From assembly GCA_016185145.1 (NCBI GenBank), contig JACPOB010000160.1:1-64000 (forward strand): 64,000 nucleotides of DNA, read 5' to 3'. The notes under the pieces are model-generated. The model was not told the origin of the DNA. It saw only the letters and a list, made by a program, of their open reading frames with translations, and did no database searches. Every line of letters begins with the position of its first letter. The first letter of the stretch is position 1. This DNA comes from Rhodospirillales bacterium. Lineage in GTDB: Bacteria > Pseudomonadota > Alphaproteobacteria > Reyranellales > Reyranellaceae. Positions 59,330-64,000 of this stretch are shown here, piece after piece. Position numbers and translations under genes: made by a program.

Positions 59330-59919
59330 AGCGCCACGCCCCGGCGACGGCGCGCAACCGCCAGCCCATCCTCGACGTGTTGCGCCAGCACCTGCCGGCC
59401 GACGGTCTGGTCCTCGAGGTCGCGAGCGGCACCGGCGAGCATGCCGTGCATTTCGCCGCGGCCTTGCCGCAGCTCGTATTCCAGCCGAGCGACCCCGACG
59501 ACGAGGCGCTGGCCAGCATCGATGCGTGGGCAGAGACCAGCGGACTTCCGAACATCCGGCCGGCGATGGCGCTCGACACCGAGGCGCCGGCTTGGCCGGT
59601 CGAGCGCGCCGACGCCGTGCTTTGCAGCAACATGATCCATATCGCGCCATGGACGGCGGCCGTCGGCTTGATCGCAGGCGCGGCCCGCGTCCTGCCGGAC
59701 CATGGTCTTCTTTATCTCTACGGTCCCTTTCGCCGCGACGGCCGGCACACCGCGCCGAGCAACGAGGCGTTCGACCGCGACCTCAGGCGACGCAATCCCG
59801 CCTGGGGCATCCGCGACCTCGAAGCCGTTGCCGAACGCGCCGCGGCCGCGGGCTTTGTCGCACCGGAGATCGTCGAAATGCCGGCGAACAACCTGTCCGT
59901 CATCTTTCGGCGGCGCTGA
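59326..59919 (+). CDS. DUF938 methyltransferase-like protein
   Basis: 197-residue protein of the DUF938 family, a Rossmann-fold SAM-dependent methyltransferase relative. RNRQPILDVLRQHLPADGLVLEVASGTGEHAVHFA contains the SAM glycine loop, then FQPSDPDDEALASI, MIHIAPW and LYLYGPFRRDGRHTAPSN, all hallmarks of the family. The target molecule is unknown. It overlaps the molybdopterin subunit gene by four bases, so it belongs to the same unit. Confidence 0.9.
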   Translation: MKRHAPATARNRQPILDVLRQHLPADGLVLEVASGTGEHAVHFAAALPQLVFQPSDPDDEALASIDAWAETSGLPNIRPAMALDTEAPAWPVERADAVLCSNMIHIAPWTAAVGLIAGAARVLPDHGLLYLYGPFRRDGRHTAPSNEAFDRDLRRRNPAWGIRDLEAVAERAAAAGFVAPEIVEMPANNLSVIFRRR

Positions 59920-59940
59920 CCCCGAACCGGATGAGGCGGC

Positions 59941-60501
59941 CTATGGCGAGGCCACCTGGCACGCCGCCTTGTCGACGAAGAAGTTGGTGCGCGGCCCCAT
60001 GACGACGATGCCGGCGCGCACGCCCGGCCCGATCTGCGTGACCTGGGCGCGCGTGTTGGTGACCGGCTTGCCGGCGTTGGTGAAGTTGCAATCGACGACC
60101 GGGTTGATCGTATTGCCGCTGTTGTTGTTGAGGTACATCACCACCTGCCAGCGCTGGCCCGGAATGGCGCGCAGGGTCGGGTTCTCCATGACGACGATCG
60201 GCACCGTGGGTCCGGCGGTGATCGGCACCGAGCCGACCGGCCTTGCCGTCGCCTTCTGCAGCACCGCCTGCATGGGCGACGTCTGGGCGCGTGGATCGAA
60301 AGCGGCGTCCTCGGGGCCGATCGGCCGGCCGTCCTGGCCGACCGTCTCGGGCGTCCAAACCTGGCCGGTCTTGGGATCGCGGAATTCCGGCGAGCCCGTG
60401 GTGGCCGTCACTTCGACCGAATTCTTGGTCTGGGCCAACACGGCCGGCGCCAGCATCATGCTAGCCAGGCAGAGCGACAATGCAGTCAGAGATCTAGTCA
60501 T
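59941..60501 (-). CDS. secreted protein, unknown function
   Basis: 186 residues with a signal peptide (MTRSLTALSLCLASMMLAPAVLA). The mature chain is beta-rich with VVMYLNNNSGNTINPVVDCNFTN as its most ordered segment; a late Cys (DKAACQV) may pair with the one in VDCNF. AGGAGG lies 7 bases before the ATG at 60501. It is 11 bases downstream of an HdeD-like gene and probably shares its transcript. No family recognised. Confidence 0.68.
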   Translation of the reverse strand: MTRSLTALSLCLASMMLAPAVLAQTKNSVEVTATTGSPEFRDPKTGQVWTPETVGQDGRPIGPEDAAFDPRAQTSPMQAVLQKATARPVGSVPITAGPTVPIVVMENPTLRAIPGQRWQVVMYLNNNSGNTINPVVDCNFTNAGKPVTNTRAQVTQIGPGVRAGIVVMGPRTNFFVDKAACQVASP

Positions 60502-60512
60502 CGCGTCACCTC

Positions 60513-61073
60513 CTATGAACGGGACTTCAAGCCGAGACCGACCGAGATCCAGCCGATTCCCGAGAAGATGAGATCGACGGCGAGGAAGATGCCGAGGATG
60601 TAGAGGCTGTTGACCGGCCACTGCGCCACGATCACCGCGCCGACGAATATGGTGACGAGGCCGGCCAGCACGACAACGGCCCACGACGATCCCACCTTCA
60701 TGCTGAAAGCGAGCACGATCTTGACGATGCCGGAGGCGATCAGCGAGGCGCCGAGCAGCAGCGTCAGCAGCTTGGCCGCGAACAACGGATTTTCGAAGGT
60801 CAGGATGCCGGCCACGACATAGAGCGCGCCCAGCAACAGCCAGAGGACGAACTTGCCCCACGACTTCACCTGCAGGGCATTGATGACCTCCGCGACGCCC
60901 GAGACGATCATCATGATGCCGACGAGAAAGACGCTGATCACGGTGGCCATGGCGATGCTCGACAGCGCGACGGCGCCGGCGACCAGGTACACGATGCCCA
61001 ACGCCACGATCCAACCGCTCTTGGCGCGCAACGGCTCCGTGCCGGCGCTTGACTCCTGGTCAGAGACGGCCAT
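60513..61073 (-). CDS. HdeD-family membrane protein
   Basis: 186-residue protein with six short helices in the HdeD/DUF308 pattern: WIVALGIVYLVAGAVALSSIAMATVISVFLVG, INALQVKSWGKFVLWLLLGALYVVAG and LIASGIVKIVLAFSMKVG. In E. coli HdeD supports acid resistance at high cell density; here the role is inferred from family only. Ribosome site GGAGG close to the ATG. Neighbour of a second HdeD-like gene. Confidence 0.87.
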   Translation of the reverse strand: MAVSDQESSAGTEPLRAKSGWIVALGIVYLVAGAVALSSIAMATVISVFLVGIMMIVSGVAEVINALQVKSWGKFVLWLLLGALYVVAGILTFENPLFAAKLLTLLLGASLIASGIVKIVLAFSMKVGSSWAVVVLAGLVTIFVGAVIVAQWPVNSLYILGIFLAVDLIFSGIGWISVGLGLKSRS

Positions 61074-61146
61074 GGAACCCTCCAGCTTCGCCTGCCGCGT
61101 ATTCTACGAAGGACTGCCGTCTACGCATTGACGCGAAGTCCCATGG

Positions 61147-61749
61147 CTATGCCGGGCGTCCCAATGTGGCGTCAGGTCGAGCCGCGGCTTTCCGCGAGGC
61201 CAGTGCGATGGCGATGTAGGCGCAGCCGGCGAACAGCAACGACACGCCGGCGACCGTGGCCGGCGTGAAGGAATGGCTGTAGGGCAGCTTGGCCACCAGG
61301 AGGCCGCTCACGATCAGCGCGATCAACCCTGATATCAGGAACCAGTGCCAGCCCGCCTGGCTGCGCACCCTGATGGCGAAGGCGATCTGCGTCAGGCCAT
61401 GGACGGCAAAGATGACGGCGATCAGGAGCGTGATCGCCACCACGCAGGCAAACGGATCCATGTAGATCAAAGCGCCACCGATCGTGGCCAGGACGCCCAG
61501 CATCAGATGCCAGATGAAACCGATCCAGTTCAGCATCTTGGCCGATTGCATCACCTGAACGAGACCGCTGACGACCAGCACGCTGCCCAGGATCTTGCTG
61601 GCCGGAATTTCCGAGACGGCCGGGACCAGGATGGCGAGCGCGCCCGCCAGGATCAGCACCGCCCCCAGCAGCACCAGCCAGAGCCAGTTGTCGCGAAAGA
61701 TTTCGGCGGTGTGACGGCGCTCTTTTCCGCCAGTGTAGTCGGCGCTCAT
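61147..61749 (-). CDS. HdeD-family membrane protein, second copy
   Basis: 200-residue relative of the preceding protein: WLWLVLLGAVLILAGALAILVP, SKILGSVLVVSGLVQVMQSAKMLNW, MLGVLATIGGALIYMDPF and the LIAVIFAVHGLTQIAFAIR segment. Six helices, charged ends. The two genes are 73 bases apart on the same strand, probably a tandem duplication. AGGAGC sits upstream of the ATG at 61749. Confidence 0.87.
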   Translation of the reverse strand: MSADYTGGKERRHTAEIFRDNWLWLVLLGAVLILAGALAILVPAVSEIPASKILGSVLVVSGLVQVMQSAKMLNWIGFIWHLMLGVLATIGGALIYMDPFACVVAITLLIAVIFAVHGLTQIAFAIRVRSQAGWHWFLISGLIALIVSGLLVAKLPYSHSFTPATVAGVSLLFAGCAYIAIALASRKAAARPDATLGRPA

Positions 61750-61838
61750 GTCCGCTCCTCCGTCGCGACGGGTTTGCGTTCGACGGTCGCCGGCGCAAAA
61801 TCGTCAAGCCCTGCAACCTAGTCCACAATGACTCAATA

Positions 61839-62087
61839 GTGAGGCCGCCGCCAGTGAAGGCAGAATTCCGATCTGCCCAGACGAGTGATGGCGATCACTT
61901 CGTCATCCAGACCATCGAGGGCTTCGTCGTGGCGCCATTGATCCGAAAGCCGGCCTGGACCCTGTTCGCCATCGTCATCCTGGGCGCGACGTTCGGCACC
62001 ATGGGCTCGCCGCCCCTGGTCGCCGTCGGCCGCCTCGCCCTGATGCGGTTCTACGTCGAGGACCGGCTGGGCGACCGGACCTGGTAG
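61839..62087 (+). CDS. possible small membrane protein
   Basis: 82 residues (GTG start at 61839, or GTG at 61854) with a hydrophobic middle (AWTLFAIVILGATFGTMGSPPLVAVG) that could span the membrane once, then FYVEDRLGDRTW. No ribosome site is strong and no family was recognised, so it may be chance. Repeat D copy 2 starts 3 bases after the stop, as repeat D copy 1 does after the MFS gene. Confidence 0.4.
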   Translation: MRPPPVKAEFRSAQTSDGDHFVIQTIEGFVVAPLIRKPAWTLFAIVILGATFGTMGSPPLVAVGRLALMRFYVEDRLGDRTW

Positions 62088-62089
62088 CG

Positions 62090-62165
62090 CGTCACAGGTG
62101 CTTTGACATCAAGGTGCTGCGCGCCGCGCTCCCGGCTAGCCGCCGGGATGCATGCACTGCAGTCG
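62090..62165. repeat. dispersed repeat D, copy 2
   Basis: Same orientation and length as 13081-13156, ending GGGATGCATGCACTGCAGTC. The gap 62088-62548 (about 460 bases) also holds a palindrome of the CCTCACCC family and a small one before the hydrolase stop; I saw no gene in it. Confidence 0.7.
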
Positions 62166-62368
62166 CTCGCCGGTGAATTTCTGCATTTTTTGCTAATTTT
62201 TGGCAGGCTGGCCGATGTCCGCCAAACCATTGAATCCACGCCGCGACCCGGATGGCGAGGGCGCCGTCCTCGTGGGACTGGGCACCGATGCCAGCAATGC
62301 CGGCATCCGCTTCAACCATAATCCCTGCTATTAGTACCCGCCTTCATTGAATGGTGATTCACAGATGA

Positions 62369-62472
62369 CCTCATCCTGAGGAGCCGCGCGCAGCGCGGCG
62401 TCTCGAAGGATGGCAACAAAGGCGATGTAGCCCACCCTTCGAGACGGCCCTGCGGGCCTCCTCAGGGTGAGG
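62369..62472. repeat. large palindromic repeat, CCTCACCCTGAGG family, copy 6
   Basis: 104 bases. The left arm reads CCTCATCCTGAGGAGC and the right CTCCTCAGGGTGAGG; the left spacer is CGCGCGCAGCGCGG, the right GGCCCTGCGGGCC. The left inner arm reads GCGTCTCGAAGGATGG and is one change away from the family. Somewhat decayed. Confidence 0.88.
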
Positions 62473-62514
62473 TCGGGCTGTATCAGCGTCCAATGAAAGC
62501 AGGCACTAGTCCTT

Positions 62515-62547
62515 GCTGTCATCCCTCGATGCGCTCGGGATGACAGC
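62515..62547. repeat. short palindromic repeat, TGTCA-CCCGAGCG family, copy 2
   Basis: Perfect 11-bp arms (62515-62525 and 62537-62547) with ends GCTGTCA/TGACAGC, like the longer copy at 30313-30384. It lies immediately after the hydrolase stop codon and could act as an mRNA 3' hairpin; no T-run. Confidence 0.7.
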
Positions 62548-62548
62548 G

Positions 62549-64000
62549 TCAGCGCTTCACTTCTTCCAGCCGCTCCAGGATGTAGGGAAAGAACGGGTTG
62601 GACGAGACTCGCACCAGCGCGTCGAGGTCGACGATCAGCACGCCGCGCTCGCCGCGCGGAGCGATGGCCCCGAGATTGACGCCGAACTTCTCCGGCTCGT
62701 CGGGCTGCAGGCCGTAGAGCGCGTCGTACATCGGAAACGGCAAGGCGACATGGGACAGCGAGAACAGTCCCGACGGGAAAGCAAGACCAAGATCTCGCGT
62801 CTGCACCGTCACGGCGCCGGCTTCGGTCACGCGCTCCTGGACCTCCTGCCGGTCGTCGCTGACATTGGTGATGATGGTCGTGCGGAAATTGCGCGGCGGG
62901 TCGGCGAGGATGCGCGTCAACACCGTCTCGGAGGCATTGCGCAGGAGATCCGAGCTGATCTTGGCGGCGCGGTTGAGATCGAACAGGACGAGCTCGCTGC
63001 CGTTGGCCGGCAACAGGGCGTAGAGCGAGGCGATGACCGCCCGCGTGCTCACCGTGAAGTCGACGACGGACTGGAAGGTCAGGATCGGCGGCATGCGCTG
63101 CAGCTGGCCGTCGCGCGCGGCGCGGGCCAGCCTGTCCTGCAGCGTGACCGTCAAACGGTGCGACTGGCGCGCGCCGTTGACCGGAAAGGAATTGTACTTG
63201 AACGGGTTGAACTCGGGCAGCAGGCCGAGCCAGGCGGCCTTGGCGAACGCCGGAAACATCGCCGGCAGCGCCGCCAGCCCGGCAAAGCGGGCAAAGGCGG
63301 TGATGCCGATCATGGGCGAGACCAGGATCAGCCGGTCGGCCTGCGCGAGCCGGCCGTCCTCCAGGGCGTCGAGGGCGTACTTGACGGCGAGCGCGCCGCC
63401 GTTGGAGAAGCCGACGATGTGCAAGGGCACTGCGGGACCCGCGCGCCGCCGCGCTTCGCGCACCGCAAGCCGCGTCGCAGCGTCCCAGTCCTCCCATTCG
63501 ACGTCGGTCAATGCGGCAGGCACGGTGCCATGCGCCGGCAGCCTGATGCCGACGGCGACGAATCCAAGGTCGCGATAGCGCCGCGCGATGTGGCGCAGGC
63601 TGTAGGGCGAATCGGTGAGGCCGTGCAGCAGGACCACGGCGCCGCGCGGCGTTCCGTCCGGCTCGAGGATATAGGAGCGGTTCCAGTCGTTCTTGAAACT
63701 GCCGGGGTAGATCGGGCTGCCGGCGAAGTAGCGATTGCTGGCGGTGCGGCTTTCCTCCGCGAGCTTGTCGACGACCTCCGCCCTCACCTCGCGGAAGACC
63801 GCTTCCTCGGCCTTCAGGTAAGCCGCCCAATCCGCCTTGTCGATGTCCGCAGCCCGCATGTCGTGCGGCACGTAGGTGTGCCAGAGCTGCAGCGGCGCCC
63901 CGCGCTGGGAGTCATAGGCGCGCACGGCAAGAAGAGTCGCGGCGACCACGACCACCAGCAGCAGCGTACGCCTCAAAAACCGGAACAACCTTGCCATCAT
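62549..64000 (-). CDS. membrane-anchored alpha/beta hydrolase (start at window edge)
   Basis: 483 residues if the ATG at the window edge is the start. A single N-terminal helix (FRFLRRTLLLVVVVAATLLAV) would anchor it in the membrane with the domain outside. The lipase/monoacylglycerol-like core has VVLLHGLTDSPYSL, GIRLPAHGTVP, HIVGFSNGGALAVKYAL (nucleophile Ser), LILVSPMIGIT, PILTFQSVVDFTV and a C-terminal region without further domains. The third triad residue was not placed with certainty. The frame could continue upstream beyond the window. The target may be a lipid or an ester outside the cytoplasm. Confidence 0.85.
   Translation of the reverse strand: MMARLFRFLRRTLLLVVVVAATLLAVRAYDSQRGAPLQLWHTYVPHDMRAADIDKADWAAYLKAEEAVFREVRAEVVDKLAEESRTASNRYFAGSPIYPGSFKNDWNRSYILEPDGTPRGAVVLLHGLTDSPYSLRHIARRYRDLGFVAVGIRLPAHGTVPAALTDVEWEDWDAATRLAVREARRRAGPAVPLHIVGFSNGGALAVKYALDALEDGRLAQADRLILVSPMIGITAFARFAGLAALPAMFPAFAKAAWLGLLPEFNPFKYNSFPVNGARQSHRLTVTLQDRLARAARDGQLQRMPPILTFQSVVDFTVSTRAVIASLYALLPANGSELVLFDLNRAAKISSDLLRNASETVLTRILADPPRNFRTTIITNVSDDRQEVQERVTEAGAVTVQTRDLGLAFPSGLFSLSHVALPFPMYDALYGLQPDEPEKFGVNLGAIAPRGERGVLIVDLDALVRVSSNPFFPYILERLEEVKR

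Overview
This 64 kb window looks like ordinary chromosome from a high-GC alphaproteobacterium (about two thirds G+C by eye). The basis is the gene content: two orphan Bug-type solute receptors, peptide and branched-chain amino-acid ABC importers, orphan molybdenum hydroxylase subunits, a CaiB remnant behind an HMG-CoA lyase, many SRPBCC and VOC proteins, and large intergenic palindromes of a kind common in soil Hyphomicrobiales and Reyranella-like bacteria. The genus is a guess. I saw no rRNA, tRNA, CRISPR array, phage or transposase gene.

Layout. 0-9 kb: an alpha/beta hydrolase cut by the window edge, an MBL-fold protein, a secreted GH5 glycosidase, a two-gene operon of a pseudo-CHAT/transglutaminase-like protein and an alpha/beta hydrolase, a GntP-type permease and an ATP-dependent DNA ligase. 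9-18 kb: a Bug receptor, two MFS transporters, a gene-poor stretch, and small envelope or secreted proteins (VOC, peptidoglycan-binding, PRC-barrel), then a PEP mutase/isocitrate lyase family enzyme. 18-25 kb: a dipeptide-type ABC importer split into three transcription units, with a DUF559 gene enclosed by a perfect 43-bp inverted repeat at the point where the permease and ATPase units converge. 25-30 kb: a complete Liv-type importer with a visible promoter and overlapping palindrome, followed by a GST. 30-41 kb: a quinone oxidoreductase, an HMG-CoA lyase with a CaiB-PanE chimeric remnant, a molybdopterin hydroxylase subunit, a NIPSNAP protein, an enolase-superfamily enzyme, an A-T-TE synthetase and a second Bug receptor. 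41-50 kb: an MsrQ-like membrane protein, modABC with a short ModE, a cysteine-rich flavodoxin-like protein, a glutamate-synthase-family protein, and an aminotransferase bracketed by near-identical palindromes. 50-64 kb: an SRPBCC/YceI/beta-lactamase operon, a gamma-glutamyltransferase, an FAD oxidase-molybdopterin subunit-DUF938 operon, two HdeD-like proteins and a large membrane-anchored hydrolase.

How parts fit. Molybdate uptake (modABC) would supply cofactor for the two orphan hydroxylase subunits, and MsrQ normally partners a molybdoenzyme. Most other genes point to scavenging of peptides, amino acids and organic acids.

The best candidate for an undescribed system is the operon at 2965-6689. 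Its first protein keeps a CHAT-like fold but has phenylalanine at both places where the caspase-type His and Cys are expected, followed by an apparently intact Cys-His-Glu transglutaminase-like domain. Translation is coupled to a Ser hydrolase. Next are the DUF559 inverted-repeat element, the CaiB-PanE fusion, and the palindromic repeat families (six large copies of one, and a second family with one copy nested inside another). All functions are inferred from sequence motifs; no database search was run.
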